Of a stretch of DNA of 64,000 nucleotides, positions 1 through 8,247 are shown one piece after another. The DNA is from Fusobacteria bacterium ZRK30 (GTDB lineage: Bacteria > Fusobacteriota > Fusobacteriia > Fusobacteriales > Fusobacteriaceae). The translations under genes and the position numbers were made by a program. The stretch lies in assembly GCA_024628785.1 (NCBI GenBank), contig CP102405.1:1860001-1924000 (forward strand), in the 5' to 3' direction. Numbering within the stretch: the first letter of the stretch is position 1; each line of letters opens with the position of its first letter. The notes below the pieces were generated by a model. It was not told the DNA's origin and ran no database searches. It worked only from the letters and a program-made list of their open reading frames with translations.

Positions 1-26
1 GTTGCTTTTTTATTTAAAAATAAAAA

Positions 27-58
27 GAGTCTTCCACTATTTGCAAAGTGGGAGACTC
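27..58 (-). terminator. Intrinsic terminator of candidate sRNA A
   Basis: A 12-bp stem with one mismatch (GAGTCTCCCACT pairing with AGTGGAAGACTC in minus-strand sense) is followed on the minus strand by a T-rich run (CTCTTTTTATTTTTAAA). The tract lies on the minus side only, so it ends a leftward transcript. No leftward protein gene lies to its right, which is why I connect it to the non-coding transcript starting near 164. Confidence 0.7.
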
Positions 59-164
59 AGAGGAAAGTATAAGTAAATTTATTCTCTAAAATAAATCTAC
101 TAAGGAGGTTTCTATCCATCAATCCCTGGGAAGATTAATGAATATACTTTATAAAACCAACTAT
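27..164 (-). ncRNA. Candidate small RNA A with anti-SD segment
   Basis: Inferred transcript of about 140 nt between a minus-strand promoter (TTGACT, 17-nt spacer, TAAAAT at 171-199) and the terminator at 27-58. It carries an ACCTCCTTAG segment complementary to a strong Shine-Dalgarno sequence, and a short hairpin (ATTTATT/AATAAAT). The only ORF is 20 codons (about 136 to 74) with a weak ribosome site; it could be a leader peptide, but nothing recognisable follows it. I know no family match. Regulation of target mRNAs by SD pairing is inference from the segment alone. Confidence 0.4.
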
Positions 165-170
165 AAACTA

Positions 171-199
171 ATTTTAACTCAAATTAAACCTAAAGTCAA
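171..199 (-). promoter_or_regulatory. Sigma70-type promoter for candidate sRNA A
   Basis: Minus-strand TTGACT at 199-194, spacer of exactly 17 nt, TAAAAT at 176-171. The predicted start is near 164. Matches 5/6 at each hexamer. Confidence 0.5.
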
Positions 200-324
200 C
201 TTAAAAAATGAGGAATGTTAAAAAATTCTAAACCTTAATAACTATAAATTAATTTTTATGTATTTTTAAAGATATTCCATTGAATAGACCATCAATAAAA
301 AATTACGCTGTAATACCTCTATAA

Positions 325-412
325 ATATATAAGGGAGCTCCGAAAAGCTCCCTATGTGATGAAATCTCTTAGGAGAGAGTGTAGTTTAAAAAAACATCTG
401 TATTTCATCACA
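325..412 (-). ncRNA. Candidate small RNA B, closed stem plus terminator-like hairpin
   Basis: The minus strand starts, where a promoter predicts, with a perfect 11-bp closing stem (402-412 with 355-365: TGTGATGAAAT/ATTTCATCACA). It encloses a region with a CU-rich CTCTCTCCTAAGAG segment able to pair with GGAG-type ribosome sites. An 8-bp hairpin follows (332-339 with 346-353, loop of 6), then TTATATATTTAT. No ORF fits. The 3' U tract is imperfect, so the exact end is uncertain. The fold also exists on the plus strand, but only the minus strand has a well-placed promoter. Confidence 0.45.
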
Positions 413-416
413 CCAT

Positions 417-445
417 ATTGTATAAAATTTTAATACAAAAGTCAA
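417..445 (-). promoter_or_regulatory. Sigma70-type promoter for candidate sRNA B
   Basis: Minus-strand TTGACT at 445-440, 17-nt spacer, TACAAT at 422-417. It places the start within 5 to 7 nt of the closing stem of the structured element, which is the main argument that the element is a transcript and not a chance fold. Confidence 0.55.
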
Positions 446-627
446 TCATGAGACAACAACAATAGAAAAATATGACTTTAGAAGGTTAAAATAAAGCTTA
501 ATTGAAATAAACCTAAATATAATCAATTTATCAATTATCACACATTTTCTACTAAAATATTAAAGTTTGTGCTATATTATAGGCATTAAGTCTTTTTTTT
601 AGATATAAAAGTATACTGGGAGGAAAC

Positions 628-1443
628 ATGAATTACATAACTTTAAAAAATAATAAAAAATTAGCCTATATCTCTGAGGGAGAAGGAGAAGTATTAGTTT
701 TTATCCACTCATTTTTATGGGACAAGGAGATGTGGAGACCTCAAATAGATTTCTTCAAAGAGAATTTTAGATGTATCTCCATTGATTTAATGGGGCATGG
801 GGATTCTTCTAACCTCTGTGAAAACAAAGAAAATTACTCTTTGGAAGAGATTTCCAATGACATTTTAGAAGTTTTAGACAGTTTGAATATAAAAAAATAC
901 CACTACATAGGATTGTCTGTAGGAGGAATGTTAGCTCCTTATATTGCAGAAGATATTAGAGCTACCAGCATGATCATAATGGATTCATATGTAGGAGCTG
1001 AACCTTCAGAGACCCAAGAAACATATTTTCAACTATTAAATAATATAAAAAATTTACAATATATACCTGAACCTATGGCAGAACTGATATCTCCGATGTT
1101 TTTTTCCCCCAAAACAACAAAGGAAAAAAATAAATTATATTTAAATTTTCATAATCATCTATTGAACCTGCCGAAAGAAAATATAGATACCATTGTAGCT
1201 ACTGGATTTGGAATATTTGGCAGAGAAGATACTCTGAATAGATTAGAAAAAATAGATATTCCAACATTATATTTAGCTGGAGAAGTTGATATTCCTAGAC
1301 CGATGAAGGAGTCCAAAGAGATGAGAGATCTTACAAAAAACTCAAACTTTAAAATAATTGAAGGTGCAGGACATATTTCAAATTTAGAAAATCCAAACAG
1401 TGTAAACTCAATAATTCAAGAATTTTTGAATAAAGTCAAATAA
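628..1443 (+). CDS. Alpha/beta hydrolase
   Basis: A 271-residue cytoplasmic enzyme of the alpha/beta-hydrolase fold family. The catalytic triad can be read as Ser97 in GLSVGG (the nucleophile elbow), Asp221 in GEVDIP and His249 in GAGHIS; the HSFLWD segment near residue 27 supplies the oxyanion-hole region. The length is normal for the family. GGGAGGAAAC lies just upstream of the ATG. No signal peptide is present. The substrate cannot be told from sequence; the 3-oxoadipate enol-lactonase/haloperoxidase-like branch is the closest style. It stands alone, with about 600 bp of non-coding DNA before it. Confidence 0.85.
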   Translation: MNYITLKNNKKLAYISEGEGEVLVFIHSFLWDKEMWRPQIDFFKENFRCISIDLMGHGDSSNLCENKENYSLEEISNDILEVLDSLNIKKYHYIGLSVGGMLAPYIAEDIRATSMIIMDSYVGAEPSETQETYFQLLNNIKNLQYIPEPMAELISPMFFSPKTTKEKNKLYLNFHNHLLNLPKENIDTIVATGFGIFGREDTLNRLEKIDIPTLYLAGEVDIPRPMKESKEMRDLTKNSNFKIIEGAGHISNLENPNSVNSIIQEFLNKVK

Positions 1444-1615
1444 AATATAGATTTTTTTGAAAGATATAAAGGAAACCCTATAAAAAATAAGTATATTAAT
1501 TTAGAAGTTTTTTTATTTGTTGATTTAAAAAAATGTTTAAGCTGCAGTGAGAATAGAAAAAAATAATAAACTTAGATTCAGTTTTTAATTTCAATAGAAA
1601 AATGGAGGTGACCTT

Positions 1616-1837
1616 ATGATAACTATTGCTACAATTTTACTTTTGATAACTATATTATTTTTATATTTAAAAAATCAAAATAATAAAAAAGTTGAATATG
1701 TATATATAAATGAAAAGACGAAAAAATATCATTTAGAAGAATGTCCATATGCTAAAAATTTAAAGGGTGTTTCTTTAAAAGATGCAGTTAAAAATGGATA
1801 TACACCATGTAAAATATGTAATCATAATCAACTCTAA
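1616..1837 (+). CDS. Small membrane-anchored Cys/His protein
   Basis: A 73-residue protein with an N-terminal transmembrane segment (about residues 3-18) and a compact C-terminal module with His39, Cys43, Cys65 and Cys68 (HLEEC, then GYTPCKIC). This spacing resembles the small putative metal-binding module also found at the C-termini of some secreted nucleases and related to the Ada metal-binding fold. A good GGAGGTG ribosome site precedes the ATG, and a terminator follows at once. Function unknown; metal binding at the membrane surface is inference. Confidence 0.65.
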   Translation: MITIATILLLITILFLYLKNQNNKKVEYVYINEKTKKYHLEECPYAKNLKGVSLKDAVKNGYTPCKICNHNQL

Positions 1838-1851
1838 TAAAGTTTAACCCT

Positions 1852-1879
1852 AAAAGGACACTATGAATAGTGTCCTTTT
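1852..1879 (+). terminator. Intrinsic terminator after the 73-aa gene
   Basis: AAAAGGACACTAT pairs with ATAGTGTCCTTTT around a short loop; T-rich flanks on the plus strand follow. It sits 15 nt after the stop codon. Confidence 0.75.
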
Positions 1880-2025
1880 ATTTATTCATAGAATTTATTA
1901 AAGATTAACTTCTTTAAAAGAACACCTATAAAACACCATAACTTTCAGAATTAAGGGCTCTTTGATAACCTTTGCCATTACCTGAAAAATTTTATTAAAT
2001 CTTCCCTGTTAATATTTTTATAAAT

Positions 2026-2033
2026 TAAATGTA
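2026..2033 (+). repeat. IS21 target-site duplication, left copy
   Basis: TAAATGTA directly abuts the left TGT end of the IS21 element and is repeated exactly at 4326-4333 beyond the right end. Confidence 0.9.
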
Positions 2034-2158
2034 TGTAAAGGGTAATATAAAATTGACCCTTTTGAGATAAAAAAGGCAGCTAATTATTGACCCACCCTAA
2101 TATTACTCTGTACAATCTTTTTAAAGAGATGTACAGGAGGTTTGAGGTGGCAATTCAT

Positions 2159-3512
2159 ATGGATACATAAAAAAAAATTAGACGACTTCATCTAGTTGAA
2201 GGGGTTTCTATTAGAAAAATTTCTAGAGATCTTCATATTTCTAGAAACACTGTTAGAAAGTATATTAATGGAGATACAATTCCTGGAGAAAAAAGTTTTC
2301 TTCTAGAAGAAAACAAGTTATGACTAGAGAAGTCTTAGACTTTATTCAAGCTTGTATTCTTGAAGATAACGAGCATACTCATTCAAAACAGAGGCACACT
2401 GCTAATAGGGTTTGGGTTAGACTCAAAGAAGAGGCTGGGTTTCTTGGTTCATATTCTTCTGTTAAGGTTGCATTTAGAGAATTAAAAGGTAAAACAAAAG
2501 AGGTTTTTCTACCACTTACCTTTAATCCTGCGGAAGCTATGCAAATTGATTTTGGTTCAGCGCATATCTTTCTCAATGATGAAAAGCAGGAAATAAAATA
2601 TTTTTGTGCTCGGTTAGCATATAGCGCTCATATCTTTACTAAGGCCTACTTCGCAGAAAAGAAGAATGCTTTTTAGATGGGATCATCTCTGCTTTTGAAT
2701 ATTTTGGTGGTGTTCCTAGAGAAGTTCTCTTTGATAATGCCAGAGTTGCTGTATCAGAAGGCTATGGAAAACATGTAACTAAAATAACTAAAGGGTATGA
2801 AACTCTCGTTGCTCATTATGCTTTTAAACCTAAATTTTGCAATGTTAGAAGTGGAAATGAAAAAGGTTTGGTTGAAAATTTAGTAGGACTTATCAGAAGA
2901 AATACTATGGTTCCTATCCCTAGAGTTAAAAGTTTGAATGAGTTAAATATCAAAATAAAAAAGGCTTGTGATAACTACTTAGAAAATCATAAAGTTGGCG
3001 GTGAAAGCTTAAGTGTTAAACAAAAATTCCAGATTGAAGCTAATAACCTTTTAGAGCTTCCTAGCCATTCACTAGATATTTCTAAAAGAGACTATAAAAG
3101 AGTCACTAAGTTTTCAACTGTAACTTTTGAAACTAATAAATATTCATTACCCTGTGAATTAGTAGGAACTGAGGTGATTTTAAAAACTGGTCATTCAGAA
3201 ATACAATTTCTTCATAAAGGTAAAGTTGTTGCAATTCACCAGAGGATATTTAAAAAAAATAAGCATAGTTATCAATTAATTCACTATCTTAAAGCTTTAG
3301 AAAGAAAACCGCGAGCTGTATTTAATGCTGATCCAGTTATACAAAATATTCCTAAAGCAATTTTTGAAATGTATCACTCTAAAGGAGATTCAAAACTCTT
3401 TTTAGAATATCTAAGAGAAGAAGTCGGTCTTCCTAAAATCAACGACCAAATAGAAGTTCAAAGAAATAATTTAGGTAAATATGATAACTTAATTTCCCAA
3501 GAGGTGATCTAA
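2159..3512 (+). pseudogene. istA: IS21 transposase IstA, frameshifted
   Basis: The reading frame can be followed across several breaks. The helix-turn-helix start (VEGVSIRKISRDLHIS) is read after an early stop at 2168, a frame change near 2320 leads to the segment starting MTREVLDFI, and another near 2660 leads to the C-terminal half. The DDE catalytic residues are all still legible: Asp in MQIDFG, Asp in LFDNARV, Glu in KGLVENLVG. A GTG at 2147 is an alternative start. The stop overlaps the istB start (TAATG). With at least two frameshifts and one stop, no functional transposase is expected. Confidence 0.9.
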
Positions 3513-4243
3513 TGAGTGTAATTAGTGAAAAAATTAAACTTTTTTCCAAAGCTTTAAAACTATCTAGCTTCAAAGACTATCATGAGGTTCAGCGCCAAGC
3601 AATAAATTCAAAACAAGGATATGAAGAATTTCTGCTTACACTATTAGAAAAGGAAGTATAACTAGACAAGACAATAAACTTTTCAGGTTAAAGCGCGGAG
3701 CTAAATTTCCCTTTGAAAAAACGCTAGAAGAGTTTGAAGTTAAACGTCTTAGCTATTTAAAACCTTCAGTAGTAGGCGAACTCTCCAGCTGTGAGTTTAT
3801 CAAAAAAAAAAGAAAATATAATAATGATAGGGAACCCAGGAACTGGAAAGACACATTTTTCTATAGCTCTAGGACTTAAAGCTTGCAACTGTGGACATAA
3901 GGTGTACTTTACTACAGCTGCTAACTTATCAAATAAATTAGTTGAAGCGCAAGAAAATAGTAATTTAGGGAGATTCTTAAGGCAATTAGCAAGATTAGAT
4001 CTACTCATAATAGATGAGCTTTCCTACCTCTCCTTTAACAAACATCAATCAGAACTCCTATTTCAAGTGATTTCAGAAAGAAGTGAGAGGGGAAGTATTA
4101 TAATTTCTACTAATTTAGCATTTTCAGAGTGGGAAGAATTCTTCCCTGATACAATGTTAACAACAGCTTTAATAGATCGCGTAACATTTAGAGGACATAT
4201 TTTAAACATGAATGGTGACTCTTACAGGGTCTCTGCGAAATAG
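3512..4243 (+). pseudogene. istB: IS21 helper ATPase IstB, frameshifted
   Basis: Starts MSVISEKIKLFSKA in the usual overlap with istA, then breaks at a TAA near 3659 and again at a run of nine A near 3800. Past the breaks it shows the IstB AAA+ domain: Walker A GNPGTGKTH, Walker B LLIIDELSYL, and the IISTNLAFSEW sensor region. Full-length IstB is about 250 residues, and the pieces add up to about this. The A-run shift could be a slippage error, but the separate TAA makes inactivity more likely. Confidence 0.9.
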
Positions 4244-4320
4244 GCAGGGTGGGTCACTTTTTAATTACCCTTAGGTGGGTCAAAAATTAACTGCCACATG
4301 GGTCAATTCTTGATTGACAT

Positions 4321-7044
4321 TTACATAAATGTATTTTTTTCTAAATATTCTTTTATTTTTTCTATTGGTACAGGTTCACTAAAGTAATATCCCTGTATTT
4401 GATCACATTTATAAGCTTTTAAAAAATCAAACTGTTCTTTTGTTTCTACCCCTTCTGCTACAACTTTAAAACCTAAATTGTGTGCCATTAAAATTATAGT
4501 CTTAACTATGATGTTATCCTCTTCGTTAGTTGTAATCCCGTCTATAAAATCTTTATCTATCTTCAATCTATCTATTGGAAATTTTTTAAGATAACTTAAA
4601 GATGAATAACCTGTTCCAAAATCATCTATGGCTAATTTTATTTCTAAATCTTTCAATTTTAACATCGTTTCCATGTTCTTAGATACGTCATCCATTAACA
4701 TAGACTCTGTTAATTCCAGCTCTATATGTTTAAGATCTATTTTTTCTTTGTCTAAAACATCTTCAATCATCTTAGGAAGATCACTGTGTTTTATCTGGTA
4801 TCCGGAAATATTAATAGATATATATATATTTGGGTCTACTTCAACAACTTTTTTTACTTCGGAGAAAACTTTTTCTAAGATCCATCTTGTCATAGGAACT
4901 ATAAGTCCGCTGTCTTCTGCTATACTTATAAATTCATTTGGAGAAATAACTCCAAATTCAGGATTTTCCCAACGAATAAGCGCTTCACAGGAAATAATTT
5001 TTTTTGTTGCTACACTTACTTGCGGTTGGTATTCTAAGTAAAATTCATCCTCTTTCAATGCTTTTCTCATTTTATTTTCAAGATCAAGATTTTTCATAAA
5101 TTTAGAATTCATATTTTCTCTATAAAATTTATAATTATTTCTTCCAGATCTTTTAGCATAATACATTGCTGTATCGGCATTTTTAATAAGTTCATTTAAA
5201 GAGTTCCCATCTAAAGGGTAAAGGCTTACACCTATGCTGGTAGTTATAAAAAGATCTTTGCCGCCAATATTGAATGGAAATTCGAATATATTTAATATAT
5301 CCATTATTACGCTATTTAAACCATCTATAGAATCGAAAGATGGTATTAAAATTACAAATTCATCTCCACCAAATCTTGCTATAATTTCATTTTCCAATTT
5401 TGTTTTTTTTAAAGCTTTGGAGACTTTTTTTAAAAGCTCATCACCTGAAGAATGTCCTAAAGTATCATTTATGTTCTTAAATCTGTCTAAATCTAAAAAC
5501 ATAAAAGCCATCTTTATTTTATCTGGATCAGCATTTCTAACCATACTTTCTGCTTTACTATTAAAAAATTCTCTATTGGGTAAATCTGTTAATGAATCAA
5601 AGTATGCCAAATGCTGAATTTGTTTTTTTACATGTTCCTGGTTTGCAAGGTCTGAAAACATAGCTATATGATAATCAATTTTATTTTTATTCTTGTTATT
5701 TCGTATAGTTATTATATTTAACCATTCAGGTGATACTTCACCATTCTTTTTCCTATCCCAAATTTCACCTTGCCACCTTCCATTATGCTTCAAAGATTTC
5801 CACATCTCTTTATAAAACAATGGTTTATGATGATCTGAATTTAAAATTTTAGGATCATAACCTATTAAATCTTTTTTTAAATACCCGGTATTTTTTAAAA
5901 ATTTTTTGTTTACAGAAATAATTTTATTATATCTATTTGTAACTATCACACCTTCAGGTGTATTTTCTAAAATTTCAGCAAATAATTTTAATCTTTTTTC
6001 AGATTCTTCAGTTTTATCCATTAAATTACCTATCTTATTGGTGTATTTAATTTTTTTATAGACATATATGCTCCACATTAAAGTTATTGTGTTAAAAAAA
6101 ATAAAAATTATCCAATCCCATTTTATAAACTCATTTAAAAAAAATGATTTTCCCGGGATAAATTTAATTTTCCAACTTCTATTTGGAAAATCTATAAAGT
6201 TTTCAAAATAGAGATTTGAAGATTTATACAGTTCAAACCTTTTAAAATAATCCTTAGTTGTATAAATTTCAACATTTTTATTTTCTGTAGCATCATAGAT
6301 CTGAAACTCTAAATTATTTATTTTTAACAGGTCTAAAGAAGAATCTATAAAGTCATCTATTTTAAAAACTCCTGAAATAAACCCCAATACTTCTCCTTTA
6401 GAATTAAATCCTTTTTTATATACAGGACTTAAAAGAAAAAATACATCTTTTTCTTCTTCCCCTTGAATTATCCTTATTTTTGATGACCCTATTATTTTTC
6501 CAATTTTTAATGAATTTAAAATTGCTTCTGCTCTATTTTTATTAGAAAATAAATCCAACCCTAAAATAGCCTCATTTCCCCTAAAGGGTTCAATATAATA
6601 TACAGGATAATACTGCATTGATTTCCCTCTCTTTTGGACCTCGCCAGATTTTCCTATTTCAGTAAATTTAAAATTTTTATACCCCTGTTTTTGAGCTAAT
6701 CTCTCATATCTACTTCTTTCGTCACCGTTTACTAGAGGGATCCATAAAAAAGCCTGAATTTTTACATTCTCCTCTAAAAAGTAGTTTGTAAAATTTTTAA
6801 ATTGTTCCCTATCTACATTTTTAGAAGTTATAAATAATTGTTTTACAGTATTTAAAGTATCTATATTTTTACTCAACTCTGAATTAAAGATTCTCAAATA
6901 ATTCTCTCTTTCTGCTCTAAATTTATGCTGAATAAATTTATTTTCTATAATTCCAATTTCATAAAATATTAAGTAGGATAATAAAAATCCAACAAAAAGA
7001 ATAGAGTAAGATGGTATATAACTTTTATTAGTATTTGATCCCAT
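4321..7044 (-). CDS. CHASE-PAS-GGDEF-EAL cyclic-di-GMP protein, C-terminus altered by IS21
   Basis: A 907-residue inner-membrane sensor that probably makes and/or breaks cyclic-di-GMP. Order: transmembrane segment, periplasmic CHASE domain (about 65-250), second transmembrane segment near 310, PAS (about 355-475), GGDEF (RFGGDEF intact), EAL. The EAL domain keeps EALIRW at about 687, ELTES, DDFGTGYSS, LKID, AEGVE and QGYYFS, so it should be catalytic. Start chosen at 7044 because GGAGG lies 6 nt upstream; the longer reading includes the ribosome site. The last codon and stop (ATG TAA) come from the IS21 end: without the insertion the protein would end in Asn-Leu in place of Met, so function is probably kept. 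Confidence 0.92.
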   Translation of the reverse strand: MGSNTNKSYIPSYSILFVGFLLSYLIFYEIGIIENKFIQHKFRAERENYLRIFNSELSKNIDTLNTVKQLFITSKNVDREQFKNFTNYFLEENVKIQAFLWIPLVNGDERSRYERLAQKQGYKNFKFTEIGKSGEVQKRGKSMQYYPVYYIEPFRGNEAILGLDLFSNKNRAEAILNSLKIGKIIGSSKIRIIQGEEEKDVFFLLSPVYKKGFNSKGEVLGFISGVFKIDDFIDSSLDLLKINNLEFQIYDATENKNVEIYTTKDYFKRFELYKSSNLYFENFIDFPNRSWKIKFIPGKSFFLNEFIKWDWIIFIFFNTITLMWSIYVYKKIKYTNKIGNLMDKTEESEKRLKLFAEILENTPEGVIVTNRYNKIISVNKKFLKNTGYLKKDLIGYDPKILNSDHHKPLFYKEMWKSLKHNGRWQGEIWDRKKNGEVSPEWLNIITIRNNKNKNKIDYHIAMFSDLANQEHVKKQIQHLAYFDSLTDLPNREFFNSKAESMVRNADPDKIKMAFMFLDLDRFKNINDTLGHSSGDELLKKVSKALKKTKLENEIIARFGGDEFVILIPSFDSIDGLNSVIMDILNIFEFPFNIGGKDLFITTSIGVSLYPLDGNSLNELIKNADTAMYYAKRSGRNNYKFYRENMNSKFMKNLDLENKMRKALKEDEFYLEYQPQVSVATKKIISCEALIRWENPEFGVISPNEFISIAEDSGLIVPMTRWILEKVFSEVKKVVEVDPNIYISINISGYQIKHSDLPKMIEDVLDKEKIDLKHIELELTESMLMDDVSKNMETMLKLKDLEIKLAIDDFGTGYSSLSYLKKFPIDRLKIDKDFIDGITTNEEDNIIVKTIILMAHNLGFKVVAEGVETKEQFDFLKAYKCDQIQGYYFSEPVPIEKIKEYLEKNTFM
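4326..4333 (+). repeat. IS21 target-site duplication, right copy
   Basis: TAAATGTA directly abuts the right end of the IS21 element and matches 2026-2033 exactly. It also lies inside the coding sequence of the GGDEF-EAL gene, encoding part of the codons for Thr-Phe near its C-terminus. Confidence 0.9.
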
Positions 7045-7184
7045 AATAACCTCCATAGATTTCACTTAATTTGTCATCTATTTTAATAATAAAATTTTTT
7101 TCAGATCTGTTCCTTCCCTAACTCTATCTAAATTATAGTGATATAACACATTATTTCCTTTAAAAAACTTTGAATAAGCAATAT

Positions 7185-7216
7185 AAAAGGAGACAGATTT
7201 TACTGTCTCCTTTTTA
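7185..7216 (-). terminator. Terminator after the 131-aa lipoprotein
   Basis: AAAAGGAGACAG..CTGTCTCCTTTT, an inverted repeat of about 13 bp with T runs on both strands. It follows the lipoprotein stop on the minus strand and also shields the GGDEF-EAL gene from read-through. Confidence 0.75.
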
Positions 7217-7267
7217 TATTTTATATTTTTCCTCAATGGGATTTTTAGTTTATTATTAAAAAAATAT

Positions 7268-7663
7268 TTAGACCCCTAATTCTTCTACATCAATATCTAA
7301 ATACAATGCATATATCATTGGAATAAGCATCCCATATCCAAGTAGGGCTACAGACTCTCCGTCAACTCCAAAATAATATGGATCGTAACCACCTGCTGTT
7401 ACCTTCCATTGAATTAAAAGGTCTATTTTCTTTTTTGTATCAGGATTGACTAAAGTACCTTTAAATTCTACAAAATTACCTTCTTCATCTTCAAAATGTA
7501 ACCATTTTTCATTTTTGGTCACCTTATCCAATACTTTTCCAAATTCAACTTTTGGATACATATTGAGATGAGAACTTTTAACCCTTTCTATATACTCATC
7601 CTTCTTTCCACATCCAACAAATACGAAGACTATTGTTAAAATTATTAATATTTTTCTTCCCAT
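7268..7663 (-). CDS. Putative lipoprotein of unknown function
   Basis: 131 residues. N-terminal signal peptide with a lipobox ending VFVGC, so Cys18 is the likely lipidated residue; the rest is a charged globular domain of about 110 residues with no motif I recognise. The start at 7663 is chosen because GGGGGAAAG lies 7 nt before that ATG. It is a single gene with its own terminator. The C-terminal part contains hydrophobic stretches (YGMLIPMIYALYLDID) that look buried, not membrane-spanning. Confidence 0.65.
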   Translation of the reverse strand: MGRKILIILTIVFVFVGCGKKDEYIERVKSSHLNMYPKVEFGKVLDKVTKNEKWLHFEDEEGNFVEFKGTLVNPDTKKKIDLLIQWKVTAGGYDPYYFGVDGESVALLGYGMLIPMIYALYLDIDVEELGV

Positions 7664-7800
7664 TTTATCTTTCCCCCTTAACACTTTTTATTCCACTACT
7701 TCTAATTAAGATAATCGTGGATATTTTAACTTTTTTTTAGTGTTTTTGCAATAATTTTAATATTTTTTTAGTTATATGTATTACTTTAAACTTCTTATAT

Positions 7801-7833
7801 AAAAAAATGCCCAAAATATTTTGGGCATTTTTT
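7801..7833 (-). terminator. Terminator after the VOC gene
   Basis: A perfect stem AAAATGCCCAAAA/TTTTGGGCATTTT with a 2-nt centre and a T run on the minus strand, 7 nt past the stop codon. Confidence 0.8.
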
Positions 7834-7839
7834 ATTGAG

Positions 7840-8214
7840 TCAATCTTCAATATCTGCTGTTAATATTTCCAACAAATGACCGTTTAGGTCTCTAAAATAA
7901 ACTCCACGGCCACCGTAGCGATTGTTGATCTTACCATCTTTATCTGAGTATGGTCCGCTACCGAAATCAATATTATCAATTTTTATACGCTTAAATATTT
8001 TATCAAATTGTTCATCATCAACTTTAAAAGCATAATGGTTTTTAGAAAAATGATCTCGTGTGTCAAAATCTAAAGTTAATGTTGAATTAACTTTTACCAC
8101 TGCAAAGTGACCTAACTCTTTAATAAATTTAAATCCAAATATTTTTTCATAGAACTTCGCAGATTCAACATTATTTTTTGAAGGGACAATTGTATGATTT
8201 AATGTAATTTCCAT
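7840..8214 (-). CDS. VOC-family (glyoxalase/bleomycin-resistance-like) protein
   Basis: 124 residues, the usual length of a single-domain vicinal-oxygen-chelate protein. It shows the N-terminal AKFYEKIFGFKFI helix-strand pattern and the C-terminal GRGVYFRDLNGHLLEILT strand with the conserved Glu of the metal site. A ribosome site (AGGTGG) lies before the ATG. VOC members include lyases, dioxygenases and drug-binding proteins; nothing here distinguishes them. It is probably co-transcribed with the epimerase gene upstream (33 bp apart). Confidence 0.8.
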   Translation of the reverse strand: MEITLNHTIVPSKNNVESAKFYEKIFGFKFIKELGHFAVVKVNSTLTLDFDTRDHFSKNHYAFKVDDEQFDKIFKRIKIDNIDFGSGPYSDKDGKINNRYGGRGVYFRDLNGHLLEILTADIED

Positions 8215-8247
8215 ATTTCACCACCTTTTTACATCATCTGTTTATTT

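Larger units (their letters stand above)
2034..4325 (+). mobile_element. IS21-family insertion sequence, inactivated
   Basis: A 2292-bp element. Both ends begin TGTAAA in inverted orientation and carry matching subterminal repeats (an ATTGACCC block, then a GGCAG..TAATT..TTGACCCACC block) at 2057-2094 and, inverted, 4263-4304. It is flanked by a perfect 8-bp direct repeat, TAAATGTA, at 2026-2033 and 4326-4333, which I read as the target-site duplication; IS21 elements are known to duplicate 4-8 bp. It carries istA and istB in the usual order, both broken. The insertion is at the 3' end of the neighbouring GGDEF-EAL gene. Confidence 0.93.

Noticed and set aside
1-627. tRNA or riboswitch in the opening non-coding region
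   Set aside because: No T-loop GTTCGA-type sequence, no acceptor stem and no known riboswitch core could be fitted; the two-sRNA reading explains the signals better.
5234-5617. 127-codon ORF on the plus strand across the GGDEF domain
   Set aside because: A mirror frame of the GGDEF coding sequence without its own ribosome site.
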